Shown here piece by piece: positions 1 to 8,421 of a stretch of DNA of 64,000 bases. Made by a program: the position numbers and the translations under genes. Under the pieces are notes generated by a model. The model did not search any database and had not been told where the DNA came from. It worked only from the letters and a program-made list of their open reading frames with translations. Position 1 is the stretch's first letter, and every line of letters begins with the position of its first letter. The DNA is from Mariaggregatimicrobium sp964498785 (GTDB lineage Bacteria; Zhuqueibacterota; Zhuqueibacteria; Thermofontimicrobiales; Thiofontviventaceae), in NCBI GenBank assembly GCA_964498785.1, contig CAZCJL010000012.1, positions 1-64,000 of the forward strand, given 5' to 3'.

Positions 1-181
1 TTAAAGAGAATCCGAAAGCTTTGATGCACACCATCAATTATTGAATGGATACCAAAAAATCGATCTAAGTTCAATAAAAAAATATCCGTTAGAAATTGAG
101 ATGAACTTGGGTTAATGATTTTCAAAATCCGTATTCAACCTGTGTTGATCCGTGGCACATAATAATTGTTTCGAACTCTGG
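1..181. other. Non-coding start of window
   Basis: This is AT-rich sequence downstream of the minus-strand polymerase-like gene that ends at 182. I see no convincing reading frame, RNA gene or clean terminator hairpin in it. The plus-strand frame that opens around 166 and runs into the neighbouring gene is an antisense shadow. Confidence 0.5.
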
Positions 182-1342
182 CTAATTACAAACACTCATC
201 GCTTGTTGCACGACATCGTCTCCGAATCGCTTTCGTATCGAATCCACTGCCTGCGACAGCCGCTGTGTTTTTGCATCTTTGGGCGTCGAAAACAGGGGTA
301 ACTGTATACTCGCTGGCACCAGTTGGAAAAAACGAAGCTGCAGCTTCCGTACCCGTGTGCGTCGTGTCAATATTTTTTGGAATAACGCATCGACTACCGG
401 GAACAGTAAGTGATCCATATTCGTGGCTGCCGGCAATTTTCGCTGTCCATAAGCCACCCGATAATCGGAATAATCGATCTCCAGTGTAAATTTTCGGGTC
501 ATACGTTGGTCGCGGCGCAACTTTAGCGAGCCTCGTTCCACCAGCGTTCGCAGCACACCGCGCACTATTTCAATATCGTTGGTATCTTCGCTGAGTATCT
601 GTTCCTGCAAAATATTCGGACTCTGGTGCGGTGGCTGCACCGGCGTATTATCAATCCCGTGCGACGCCTGATACAGCCGGGAGCCTGTTTTGCCAAATAC
701 GGCGGTCAAATGGGATAGCGACAACTGCGCGATTTCCTGAATAATTCGAATATTGAAATCCAGTAATTGCTGTTTTACTTTTGTATTAATTATGGGCAGA
801 TGCTGTACCGCAAACGGCGCAATGAATCTTTCCTCGGAACCGGATACGACATCCTGCAAGCTTACCGGCTTAATCACTGCCGACGCAATTTTACTGACCA
901 GCTTGTTGCTGGCAACGCCCAGTGTGGAATCCAGCCGCAGCCGGTTCCGGATATCCCTCTGGATTTTCGCCGCGGCATCTTTGGTTGCTCCAAACAGTCG
1001 GGTGGTGCCAGTCATGTCCAGGAATGCGTGGCCATATCCTTTCGGTTCGATTATTGGCGAAAAGTCTGTCATAATTTTGAGAATTGCATGCATTGCCCGG
1101 CTGTAAATCGCGTAATCCGGTGGAACGATGATCAAATTGCGGCACATTTTGTGAGCTGATTGCAACGGCATGCCGCGGTTGATCCCCATCTCCCGTGCCT
1201 CATATGATGTGGCATATACCAGTGATCGCGGCATGTTCTGATAGCCGATAATTACCGGCCGTTTGCGTAGCCCGGAATTTCGCAGGCGCTCAATTGAGAC
1301 GGCAAACGTGCTGATGTCCACATGTATGATTTGGCGATCCAT
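182..1342 (-). CDS. Y-family DNA polymerase homologue lacking catalytic residues (ImuB-like)
   Basis: This 386-residue protein has the fold order of DinB/Pol IV: palm and fingers to about residue 170, a degenerate helix-hairpin-helix near 180-215, then a little finger. The first metal Asp (D9 in IIHVD) is kept. By eye alignment to E. coli DinB, the Asp-Glu pair of the second motif (normally S-L-D-E-A-Y-L-D) is replaced by Gly-His in GYGHAFLDMTG, and the Phe steric-gate position is Ala14. It should therefore not polymerise. The C-terminus keeps a textbook beta-clamp-binding motif, QLPLF, at 347-351. This combination is that of ImuB, the non-catalytic clamp adaptor of SOS mutasomes, although ImuB proteins are usually longer. 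It lies downstream of lexA on the same strand, so SOS control is likely. No imuA or dnaE2 is visible here. The family assignment is firm; the ImuB role is inference. Confidence 0.8.
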   Translation of the reverse strand: MDRQIIHVDISTFAVSIERLRNSGLRKRPVIIGYQNMPRSLVYATSYEAREMGINRGMPLQSAHKMCRNLIIVPPDYAIYSRAMHAILKIMTDFSPIIEPKGYGHAFLDMTGTTRLFGATKDAAAKIQRDIRNRLRLDSTLGVASNKLVSKIASAVIKPVSLQDVVSGSEERFIAPFAVQHLPIINTKVKQQLLDFNIRIIQEIAQLSLSHLTAVFGKTGSRLYQASHGIDNTPVQPPHQSPNILQEQILSEDTNDIEIVRGVLRTLVERGSLKLRRDQRMTRKFTLEIDYSDYRVAYGQRKLPAATNMDHLLFPVVDALFQKILTRRTRVRKLQLRFFQLVPASIQLPLFSTPKDAKTQRLSQAVDSIRKRFGDDVVQQAMSVCN

Positions 1343-1405
1343 GAGTTGTCTCTCCGTTAAGGGTAAAACTCTGTTCCTGGGTGCATATCAAACCCCTCTC
1401 GACAT

Positions 1406-1540
1406 GGAGCTGTATCAAAAGTCCGATTTTCTCATGTGATGTCATTCCGGGCTTGTCCCGGAATCTCCTAATTATTAAAAAGTGAGGGGATTCCTGCATT
1501 CGCAGGAATGACACCCCAAAATGATTTTTGATACAGCCCC
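1406..1540. repeat. MITE-like palindromic repeat element between lexA and the polymerase-like gene
   Basis: The 135-bp element is bounded by inverted termini, GGAGCTGTATCAAAA (1406-1420) and the reverse complement of GGGGCTGTATCAAAA (1526-1540), with one mismatch in 15. Each arm also carries its own short palindrome: TGTCATTCC...GGAATC around GGGCTTGTCCC at 1440-1465, and the same ATTCC/GGAAT frame around TGCGAATGCA on the other arm (about 1488-1512). The whole can fold into a cruciform with two side hairpins. ATTCC-N-GGAAT palindromes of this type are common dispersed repeats in bacteria. It has no coding capacity. It starts immediately beyond the lexA stop and may affect read-through into the downstream gene. 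Confidence 0.75.
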
Positions 1541-1547
1541 GTCCTGT

Positions 1548-2189
1548 TTACTGCACCCGTTCCCGAATCAATGCCAGTACCTTGCCCTGAATTGACCAGT
1601 CTTCCTGGGGATAAATATCCGCATATTGTGGATTTTCTGCCTTCAAATAGCTTTGCAAACCAGTGGTGACCAGCCGTTTTACAGTGACTTCGTTGCCTAC
1701 AAGCGCGACAACGATATCGTTATTTTGCGCCTGATTTGTAGACTGTACAATCACGTAATCACCGTCCAGGATTCCGGCGCGGATCATGCTGTATCCTTGT
1801 ACCCGCAGCATAAAACAGGCCTGACTCGTTCGCACAAGATAGCGCGGTACAGCCATGTGGCGGTCGATATTTTCTTCCGTCAAAATCGGTGTACCTGCTG
1901 TGACAGTCCCAATCAACGGCAGCATCAGATCGTCTTCTGTGGATAGATATTTCCCCACTGATACCGGTTCTTTATTGGGGCCGCGCAAAATTTGAATATC
2001 CCGCGCTTTGTTACTTCGTTTGATAAATCCCTTCTTTGCCAACGCCTCGAGATGGCGTACCACCGCAAATTTGGAGGCAAAGCCAAACTCCTCTTTGAGT
2101 TCATCCAGAGTGGGCGGCACTCCGGTTTCATGAATCCGATCAATAATGCTGTTTAAAATCTCTCGTTGCTTATCGGTTAACTCGTTCAT
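1548..2189 (-). CDS. lexA: LexA SOS repressor
   Basis: LexA represses the DNA-damage regulon and inactivates itself by RecA-stimulated self-cleavage. The 213-residue product has an N-terminal winged helix (residues 1-65, opening ELTDKQREILNSI). The scissile Ala98-Gly99 follows in GTVTAGTP. The S24-peptidase domain has nucleophile Ser134 (GYSMI) and general base Lys171 (EVTVKR). All key residues are present and length is normal. I place the start at the ATG at 2189 because AAGGAGAT lies just upstream; a TTG five codons earlier sits on that ribosome site itself. It is transcribed toward the polymerase-like gene. Autoregulation is expected. A weak dyad TACA-N6-TGTA at 2231-2244 is a possible operator, but the LexA box of this phylum is not known to me. 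Confidence 0.95.
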   Translation of the reverse strand: MNELTDKQREILNSIIDRIHETGVPPTLDELKEEFGFASKFAVVRHLEALAKKGFIKRSNKARDIQILRGPNKEPVSVGKYLSTEDDLMLPLIGTVTAGTPILTEENIDRHMAVPRYLVRTSQACFMLRVQGYSMIRAGILDGDYVIVQSTNQAQNNDIVVALVGNEVTVKRLVTTGLQSYLKAENPQYADIYPQEDWSIQGKVLALIRERVQ

Positions 2190-2497
2190 GATTATCTCCT
2201 TCAAAGAAAAAATGTCAACGTAAACATAAGTACACTATATTGTAAAAAATATTTCTTGAAAAGTCAAGCAAAAAATTAAAAATTTATTAACTGACATTAG
2301 TGTATTAAAATTAATATATTATTGGTGTGGATAAAGTCGTGGATAACTGGTGTGAACGAAACGGAAATGCTGTAAAATTAAGTAGTTTTGCGTGTGGATA
2401 AATAGTGTATAAATGTATATGATGTGAATATAAAAACACAGAGATCAGTTTCAAAATCGATGGAACTGGCAGTTAGTCGGAGGAATTTTTCCGTGAA
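2190..2497. other. Intergenic region: lexA promoter side, AT-rich block and DnaA boxes
   Basis: The part next to lexA (about 2220-2322) is extremely AT-rich and contains small dyads: TACACTATATTGTA at 2231-2244 and ACATTAGTGT at 2294-2303. Then come three DnaA-box matches (separate entry). The rest, up to the end of the methyltransferase gene at 2498, shows no gene and no clear terminator. Confidence 0.5.
2326..2401 (-). promoter_or_regulatory. Cluster of three DnaA boxes next to an AT-rich block
   Basis: TGTGGATAA, the exact reverse complement of the DnaA box TTATCCACA, occurs at 2326-2334 and 2393-2401. A one-mismatch copy, CGTGGATAA, lies at 2338-2346. All three point the same way. A further perfect copy lies at 3654-3662, just upstream of the methyltransferase gene. 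An AT-rich stretch (about 2240-2322) adjoins the array, as an unwinding element would. This could be part of a replication origin or a DnaA-controlled regulatory region. No dnaA gene is in the window, so the role is open. Confidence 0.5.
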
Positions 2498-3637
2498 TTA
2501 ATAAATTTCAAACTTGCACAGTCGTCCGTCCAGCCCGCCGTTTTTTAAGGGCTGCTTGAATGATGTTCGTAGTCCAATGGCAGGAATCAATGAGCGATCT
2601 CCGAAATATACATAAGCAACACATCCGGTACATCGTTGTTTCAGAAAATCGCCAAAGGCTTCAAGTAGTCGTTTTACCTTGGCTTTATCCCCCATTCTAA
2701 TTCCATAAGGCGGATTGCAAACAATAACGGTGTTTTTCAGTTTTTCAATTTTTTGAAAATCGAGCACATTAATTTTAACATTGTGTGCCCCTGGCAGTTG
2801 GCGTATATTTTTGAAAGTGGCGCGAACCGCGTTATAAGAGATGTCACTTCCGGAAATAATGTCCGGCGGCAGCTCGCTCATTTTCGAGTTTTCCGCGTCT
2901 TTAATTGAATTCCATGTTGCTGCATCAAATTCCGGCAGCCGTTCAAATCCAAATTGTGGGCGCCGGTAGCCGGCCGGTAGCTGGCAGTAGCTCATCAGGG
3001 CTTCGGCGAGCAGAGTTCCGGAGCCACACATTGGGTCAAAAAGTGGTACTGTTCCGTCCCAGCCAGACCAGCGAATTATCGCTGCAGCAACGGTTTCCTG
3101 CATTGGCGCTTCAACGGTTTCGACGCGATATCCTCGTCGGTGCAGGGAGCCTCCGGAGGTGTCCAGACTAATTGTCGCGAAGTTGTCAACAATATGCAGA
3201 TTGATCCATACATCCGGATCCTGTTTGTCAACATTCGGGCGCTTGTTAAATTGCTCGTTAAAATAGTCGGCAATAGCGTCTTTCACGCACAGAGCAGCGT
3301 ATTGCGAGTGCGTTATTTTACTGTTCGCAACATTCGCAAAAATGGCAAAACTGTCATCAGGCGAAAATAACTGATCCCATTGCACCTCTTTTGCTTTGCG
3401 GTACAAATACTTTGTATTATGACAAGTAAATTTTATCAATGGAGCTAAAATGCGTGATACAAACCGGGCTTGATAATTGATTCGAAACAGACCGGCGACG
3501 TCCGATTCAAAATACACGCCCCGAAAAGCCTGCCGGACGTCCTTTGCGCCCAACTGCTGCAATTCTCCTATTGCCGGTTCCTGGATCGTCTCTGAAGTCT
3601 GTGCAAAATAGCGATGTGATTGTTGATATTCAAACAT
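2498..3637 (-). CDS. THUMP-domain rRNA/tRNA guanine-N2 methyltransferase (RlmL N-half type)
   Basis: This is a 379-residue SAM-dependent methyltransferase of the UPF0020/RlmL-Trm14 family, which makes N2-methylguanosine in rRNA or tRNA. The N-terminal 60-170 region resembles a ferredoxin-like plus THUMP RNA-binding unit. The Rossmann domain follows, with SAM motif DPMCGSGT at 201-208 and catalytic NPPY at 308-311, the signature of exocyclic-amine methylation. The RlmK half found in E. coli RlmKL is absent, which is normal for many phyla. I prefer the ATG at 3637 over an upstream TTG at 3649; neither has a strong ribosome site. Transcription is toward lexA, but 308 bp separate the two, so they are probably separate units. 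The family is certain; the exact target base is not. Confidence 0.88.
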   Translation of the reverse strand: MFEYQQSHRYFAQTSETIQEPAIGELQQLGAKDVRQAFRGVYFESDVAGLFRINYQARFVSRILAPLIKFTCHNTKYLYRKAKEVQWDQLFSPDDSFAIFANVANSKITHSQYAALCVKDAIADYFNEQFNKRPNVDKQDPDVWINLHIVDNFATISLDTSGGSLHRRGYRVETVEAPMQETVAAAIIRWSGWDGTVPLFDPMCGSGTLLAEALMSYCQLPAGYRRPQFGFERLPEFDAATWNSIKDAENSKMSELPPDIISGSDISYNAVRATFKNIRQLPGAHNVKINVLDFQKIEKLKNTVIVCNPPYGIRMGDKAKVKRLLEAFGDFLKQRCTGCVAYVYFGDRSLIPAIGLRTSFKQPLKNGGLDGRLCKFEIY

Positions 3638-3993
3638 CTGAATTACCAAAATATGTGGATAATCGAAAAATTAAAATTGTTTGCAATGTACCAATTATCA
3701 TTATCAAAATCAAGTAAAATTCTCCCTTTCTGAGTTATGCTCAAAAAGTTATTCAATGAAGGAGGATTTGATGTAGCGCATGGCCGGAATGAACTGAATT
3801 ATTCAAATAAAAACAATGCATAAAGTGCTTGCATTTTATGCATTAATTTTTTACTTTCATTGTTCAGGTATAAATTGAACGGGTTATACAGTTTAAGCGA
3901 ATTTTCAAAAATCCTACCATCAAGCAAGAGTCGTCCGACTCCTTGTGGAATTATAACTATTTGAGAATCGCACATTTTTCGCAGGAGGGAATT
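3638..3993. other. Divergent intergenic region (356 bp)
   Basis: This separates the leftward methyltransferase gene from the rightward ChaN-type gene and must hold both promoters. It contains a perfect DnaA-box sequence at 3654-3662 (TGTGGATAA). No reading frame or RNA gene is convincing. The ribosome site of the next gene, GGAGGG, is at its right end. Confidence 0.5.
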
Positions 3994-5337
3994 ATGTTAA
4001 AATTGCCGTATATATTTTTTTTCAGCATTCTTCTGACAATGCCATTGATGGCCGGTGAGGAGTTCTTCAATACAGACAGACTACCACTCGGGAATCCGAA
4101 TACAAAATATGATTTTTGTGATGTAAAGTTAAACAAAATAGTCGATACCAACGCGGATGTTGATATTTCCGAGCAACAGTTGATCGAAAATCTGAAGCAA
4201 TTTCGAATCGTTTTGGTCGGAGAAACTCATACAAACGAAAATCATCATGAGGTTCAATTAAAAGTTATTCAGGGATTGGTTGACGCCGGCCAACAGGTTT
4301 CTCTGGCGCTGGAAATGTTCAATCCTGCTCAAAACGCGGCGCTTGATGATTTTGTGACCGGAAAAATCAATGAACAGGAATTTTGGGATGCATCGGATTA
4401 TTTCAATGTGTGGGGACATAATTACCGTTATTACAAACCAATTTTCGATTTCGCCCGGGAAAAGCAAATTAAGATGTATGGCGTAAATGTCGCCCATGAC
4501 TATCCGTCGAAAATCGGGCGGGAGGGGACAAAGTCACTGACAGCAGAGGACCTGGAAAAGCTCCCTGAAATCGATACCACAGATGTGGAGCATCGGTTTT
4601 ATTTTAAAGCCGCAATGGAAGGCATCGATGCAACCGCGCCGCAGCGATTCAATAATTTGTATGCGGCACAATGCCTGTGGGATGCAGCCATGGGAGATGG
4701 CGCAATTGAAGTTGCACAAAGACATCCCGAAGCGATCGTCGTCGTTCTGGCCGGCAGCGGCCATGTGGCGTATAATTTGAGTATCAGCAGAATTATACGC
4801 AAGCGAAGTGATTTCCCGGTCGCTTCTCTGATCGCTGTGGACGTTCCGGATACAGTTGAAGAATCTGTTATGATGCAGGTGAAGAAAAGTCTTGACAAAG
4901 AAAAAGCAATGGAAAAACCGGAGACAACGGAGAATAAAACAGATGACGACAAAAAAATGGTCACAATGCCGCATGCTCACGGAATGCATGGAATGATGAT
5001 GGATGCGACGCCGCATCAAATAGTCGTCCGTAGTTTGGCGGATTATTTGTGGGGTGTGCCGGAAATCACCGAGGAAAAATATCCCTCATTCGGAATGAGT
5101 ATCAGGGAAAAAGAAGATGCTGGTTTTGAGATAAAAATGGTCATTCCGGAAACACTTGCCGATGAGCACGGCTTTAAGCGCGGAGATATTATTTTAAGCA
5201 TCGATGGGCAGGAATTTGATGATATAGGCCATTTAAAACGGCATCTCCATTTTAAGAACTGGGGCGATGACATCCAATTTATTGTCCTGCGAGGGGATAA
5301 TAAAGTTGAGATTAAATTCCCTGTCGAGCGAAAATAG
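3994..5337 (+). CDS. Secreted ChaN-family protein with C-terminal PDZ domain
   Basis: The 447-residue product starts with a signal peptide (residues 1-20, cleavage near LMAG-EE). I chose the ATG at 3994 because GCAGGAGGGAATT precedes it; an upstream in-frame ATG at 3943 has no such site. Residues 60-290 match the ChaN/DUF399 family, known from an iron/haem-related lipoprotein: the hallmark VLVGETHT (73-80), EMFNP, and a GSGHVAYN loop. A linker at about 330-350 is rich in His and Met (PHAHGMHGMMM), suggesting metal binding. The last 90 residues are a PDZ domain (GFKRGDIILSIDGQEF). No lipobox Cys is present, so it is probably periplasmic. The ChaN-PDZ arrangement suggests a metal or haem handling or proteolysis-related role; that is inference. 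Confidence 0.85.
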   Translation: MLKLPYIFFFSILLTMPLMAGEEFFNTDRLPLGNPNTKYDFCDVKLNKIVDTNADVDISEQQLIENLKQFRIVLVGETHTNENHHEVQLKVIQGLVDAGQQVSLALEMFNPAQNAALDDFVTGKINEQEFWDASDYFNVWGHNYRYYKPIFDFAREKQIKMYGVNVAHDYPSKIGREGTKSLTAEDLEKLPEIDTTDVEHRFYFKAAMEGIDATAPQRFNNLYAAQCLWDAAMGDGAIEVAQRHPEAIVVVLAGSGHVAYNLSISRIIRKRSDFPVASLIAVDVPDTVEESVMMQVKKSLDKEKAMEKPETTENKTDDDKKMVTMPHAHGMHGMMMDATPHQIVVRSLADYLWGVPEITEEKYPSFGMSIREKEDAGFEIKMVIPETLADEHGFKRGDIILSIDGQEFDDIGHLKRHLHFKNWGDDIQFIVLRGDNKVEIKFPVERK

Positions 5338-5437
5338 TTTTAATTTTTTAACAACAATTTACTTGAATTTCACATTTAAAGATTCTATATTATATTTTTC
5401 AATTATGAATTAAAGTATTGAGGTTAAGGGGATATTA

Positions 5438-5650
5438 ATGAATAAGCATCTTAGACGCACAGCCACAGGAAACCAGCCTCTGTTAGAGGATGATGACAAT
5501 GAGAAATACGCTCAGTTTGACTTCAATGTCGAAACACAGCGTATTCATCGAGAATTAAGGAACGAATTAAAGAATCTTCGACTGGAATATGAAATTAATG
5601 AACAGATTAGCAAATTTCTGGAGCGAAGGTTGAGTGAACTGGATAAATAG
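5438..5650 (+). CDS. Small charged helical protein of unknown function
   Basis: This 70-residue protein has a polar, probably disordered start and a heptad-rich helix from about residue 30 to 68 (IHRELRNELKNLRLEYEINEQ), typical of a short coiled coil. It has no signal peptide or membrane segment. AAGGGGATATTA precedes the ATG at a usable distance. It lies 13 bp before the B12-radical SAM gene on the same strand and is probably co-transcribed with it. I do not recognise a family. An adaptor or oligomerisation role is only a guess. Confidence 0.65.
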   Translation: MNKHLRRTATGNQPLLEDDDNEKYAQFDFNVETQRIHRELRNELKNLRLEYEINEQISKFLERRLSELDK

Positions 5651-5663
5651 CTTATAGAGTTTT

Positions 5664-7376
5664 ATGTTTTTTAAGCCTGATCTGATTTTGTTGCACGCAC
5701 CCGGGGTCTATGATTTTCGAAAATCACAGAATTTATTCGGGCCGATAAGCGACGTTGTGCCGTCAACACCGATTTTTGAAATGTACCCGGTCGGATTTTC
5801 ATCAATGGCCGAATATCTGGAAAATAACGGTGTTGGAGTCCGCATTATAAATTTAGCATATCGTATGCTTGATAACCCCAATTTCGACGTCGAAACAATG
5901 ATTGCTAAATTACATCCCACAGCTTTTGGCATAGATTTGCATTGGCTGGTCCATTGTCATGGTAGTATTGAAATCGCGAAGTTATGCAAAAAATATCACC
6001 CGGATATTCCGGTTATTTTTGGCGGGCTATCTTCGACATATTACCATGAAGAATTGATCCGATACCCGGAAATTGATTTTGTGGTGAGTGGCGATACCAC
6101 CGAAATTCCGATGCACCAATTAATGACTCACTTGAAGAATGGCACACAGGATTATCAGACCATCCCAAATCTGACGTGGCAGGATGAGGACGGTGAGGCA
6201 CACACCAATCCATTGACGTACGTTCCGGATAATGTCAATACTTTTTCCAACAATTATAAAAATCTGTTCAAGATTGCTGTTAAATACGGTGATATTAAAA
6301 GTATGACCGCAATTCATGATTGGTGGCGTTATCCGATCACTGCAGTGATGACAGTGAAGGGCTGCACCCACAATTGTGTGATTTGCGGCGGTGCGCACAA
6401 AGCGCTTAAATTTTACGCAAATCGGCATAGGCCGGCGTATCGAGCACCAGAGCTTATTGTTGAGGATATCCGGCAACTCAGTCGGTTTTCAACAAGCCCG
6501 ATTTTTATTATCGGTGATCTGAATCAACCCGGAAAAGAATATGCAGATAATGTTTTGTCCGGCCTGAAAAAACTGAACCTGAAAAACCAAATGGTGCTGG
6601 AATTTTTTAATGCTGCAGATCGTTCTTATTATGAAAAAGTTGCCGAAGCTTTTGAAAATTTTAATTTTGAAATTTCACCGGAATCGCATGACGAAAATAT
6701 TCGCAGAAAATGCGGCAAGCTGTACACAAATGAGGCCATGGAAAATAATATCCAATTCGCCATGGATTTGGGATGCCAAAAATTTGATGTATTTTTTATG
6801 ATTGGCATTTCTGGTCAAACACCGGAATCGGTGATGCAAACAGTTGATTATTGTGAATATCTGCTTCAAAAATTTGGCAAAAGAGTTGTTCCGTTTGTTG
6901 CTCCACTGGCGCCGTTTTTAGATCCGGGTAGTATTGCATTTGAAAATCCGGAACAATATGGCTATAAAATATTATTTCGGACGTTGGAACAACATCGACA
7001 GGCGCTTACCAAGCCAAGCTGGAAATATTTTTTGAATTATGAAACAAAATGGTTAAACCGTGACCAAATTGTTGATATGACATATCAGGCTGGCAAAAAA
7101 CTCAATCAGATCAAATTCAAATATGGCCAGATTGACGAATCCACATTTCAAAAAGTAGATCAAAAAATTGAGCTGGCCCGGTCACTGGTGCAGCGCATTG
7201 ATGAAATTTTAAAAACCAGTGATAATGAAAAACAAAGAGCACGTCTGGCAGAACTTAAATTTGATTTACGACAAGATAGTATCGATACGGTTTGTGAAGA
7301 GAATGAAATCAAATGGCCGATTTTGAAAAACGGCTTTCGATATTTTAATATTGCTAAAGCAATTCTTTTTGAATAA
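5664..7376 (+). CDS. B12-binding-domain radical SAM protein
   Basis: This 570-residue enzyme has an N-terminal cobalamin-binding-like Rossmann domain (about 1-165, with FGGLSSTYYHEEL and FVVSGDTTE). A radical SAM barrel follows, whose 4Fe-4S motif is C234-x3-C238-x2-C241 (GCTHNCVICGG). The C-terminal 130 residues are helical and charged. Such proteins use cobalamin and adenosyl-radical chemistry for methylation or rearrangement of unactivated carbons. The canonical DxHxxG cobalamin-His motif is not intact, as in many members of this class. It resembles the B12-binding/radical SAM family seen in anaerobes and FCB bacteria, whose substrate is unknown to me. It lies between a small coiled-coil gene and menA; a lipid or quinone-related substrate is conceivable but unproven. 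Confidence 0.85.
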   Translation: MFFKPDLILLHAPGVYDFRKSQNLFGPISDVVPSTPIFEMYPVGFSSMAEYLENNGVGVRIINLAYRMLDNPNFDVETMIAKLHPTAFGIDLHWLVHCHGSIEIAKLCKKYHPDIPVIFGGLSSTYYHEELIRYPEIDFVVSGDTTEIPMHQLMTHLKNGTQDYQTIPNLTWQDEDGEAHTNPLTYVPDNVNTFSNNYKNLFKIAVKYGDIKSMTAIHDWWRYPITAVMTVKGCTHNCVICGGAHKALKFYANRHRPAYRAPELIVEDIRQLSRFSTSPIFIIGDLNQPGKEYADNVLSGLKKLNLKNQMVLEFFNAADRSYYEKVAEAFENFNFEISPESHDENIRRKCGKLYTNEAMENNIQFAMDLGCQKFDVFFMIGISGQTPESVMQTVDYCEYLLQKFGKRVVPFVAPLAPFLDPGSIAFENPEQYGYKILFRTLEQHRQALTKPSWKYFLNYETKWLNRDQIVDMTYQAGKKLNQIKFKYGQIDESTFQKVDQKIELARSLVQRIDEILKTSDNEKQRARLAELKFDLRQDSIDTVCEENEIKWPILKNGFRYFNIAKAILFE

Positions 7377-7415
7377 AAACATGATAACTACTGTAATCGC
7401 GGAGGAAGATATAAC

Positions 7416-8333
7416 ATGCGCAATAAAATTCAAATATGGCTTCAGGAAGTCAGGGCCCCCTTTTTTACGGGATCAATTATTCCGATATTGCTCGGTACAA
7501 TCGTAGCTTTTAATCAAACAGGTCGTATTGATTGGTTTTATTTTTTTCTGACATTATTAGGTGGCATATTGCTCCACGCAGGCGCAAATGTATCAAATGA
7601 CTATTTTGATCATAAAACAAGCGATGACGACATCAATGACGAATTTGTCCGGCCGTTTACAGGTGGCAGCCGCATGATCCAAAATGGATTGCTTTCCCCC
7701 CGTGAAGTACTTGTCGGAGCACTGGTGTGTTTCTTTTTTGCCGGACTCATCGGTATTTATCTGACATATAAAATCGGAGTTATCGTTTTTTTACTCGGCG
7801 TTATTGGTGCAGTCTCCGGATTTTTTTATACCGCGCCACCATTTTATTTTGTGAGTCGGGGAATCGGCGAAATTCTTATCGGATTGAATTTCGGCGTTTT
7901 AATGACGTTCGGAGCTTATTACGTGCAAACTCAGACATTTTCATGGAATCCCATTGTTGCGTCATTACCAGTTGCATTTTTAATTATGGCAATTTTATTT
8001 ATTAATGAATTTCAGGATTACAAGGCCGATAAACATGTTGGGAAGAATCACTGGGTTGTGCGCCTTGGCAAAGAAAAGGCTGCCAATGGTTATATGATGA
8101 TCATGTTTTTAACCTATTTGTCTTTAGTCCTTGGTATTGTAACAGATGTTCTCCCTCCGATTTCATTGATCGGTTTATTAACTCTGCCAATGGCAATAAA
8201 ATCAGTAATTGTTGCACGTAATTTTTATCATGATAGTTTAAAACTGGCGCCAGCTAATGCCACGACAATAATGAACCATTTATTAACAGGTTTGTTGCTT
8301 TCATTAAGTCTTATTATCGATAAATTTATCTAA
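7416..8333 (+). CDS. menA: UbiA-family prenyltransferase, probable MenA (DHNA polyprenyltransferase)
   Basis: This integral membrane protein of 305 residues and about eight or nine helices attaches a polyprenyl chain to 1,4-dihydroxy-2-naphthoate in menaquinone synthesis. The first Asp-rich motif is NDYFDH at 61-66, with GGSRMIQNG downstream as in MenA. The second is NEFQDYKADK near 200-209. Length and motif spacing fit MenA. GGAGGAAGATATAAC precedes the ATG at 7416. It is 39 bp after the B12-radical SAM gene. No other men gene is in the window, so MenA versus another UbiA-type aromatic prenyltransferase rests on motif resemblance. Confidence 0.85.
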   Translation: MRNKIQIWLQEVRAPFFTGSIIPILLGTIVAFNQTGRIDWFYFFLTLLGGILLHAGANVSNDYFDHKTSDDDINDEFVRPFTGGSRMIQNGLLSPREVLVGALVCFFFAGLIGIYLTYKIGVIVFLLGVIGAVSGFFYTAPPFYFVSRGIGEILIGLNFGVLMTFGAYYVQTQTFSWNPIVASLPVAFLIMAILFINEFQDYKADKHVGKNHWVVRLGKEKAANGYMMIMFLTYLSLVLGIVTDVLPPISLIGLLTLPMAIKSVIVARNFYHDSLKLAPANATTIMNHLLTGLLLSLSLIIDKFI

Positions 8334-8421
8334 AAAATGTATTTTCGTTGTTACGATTCATATAAAAATAATATTAGACAAAAATACGAAAAAATAGCAC
8401 TGCAACAAGGAGGCTTTCAAC

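Noticed and set aside
753..1159. Two overlapping plus-strand frames of 117 and 130 codons opposite the polymerase-like gene
   Set aside because: They are shadows of a gene with recognisable family motifs throughout.
2231..2244. LexA operator TACACTATATTGTA
   Set aside because: It is a plausible dyad at the right place, but the LexA box of this lineage is unknown to me and a second copy is not clear, so it is noted only within the intergenic entry.
4534..5019. 161-codon antisense frame, rich in His and Cys, inside the ChaN-PDZ gene
   Set aside because: It lies fully opposite a gene with intact domains, has no ribosome site, and its composition mirrors the plus-strand codons.
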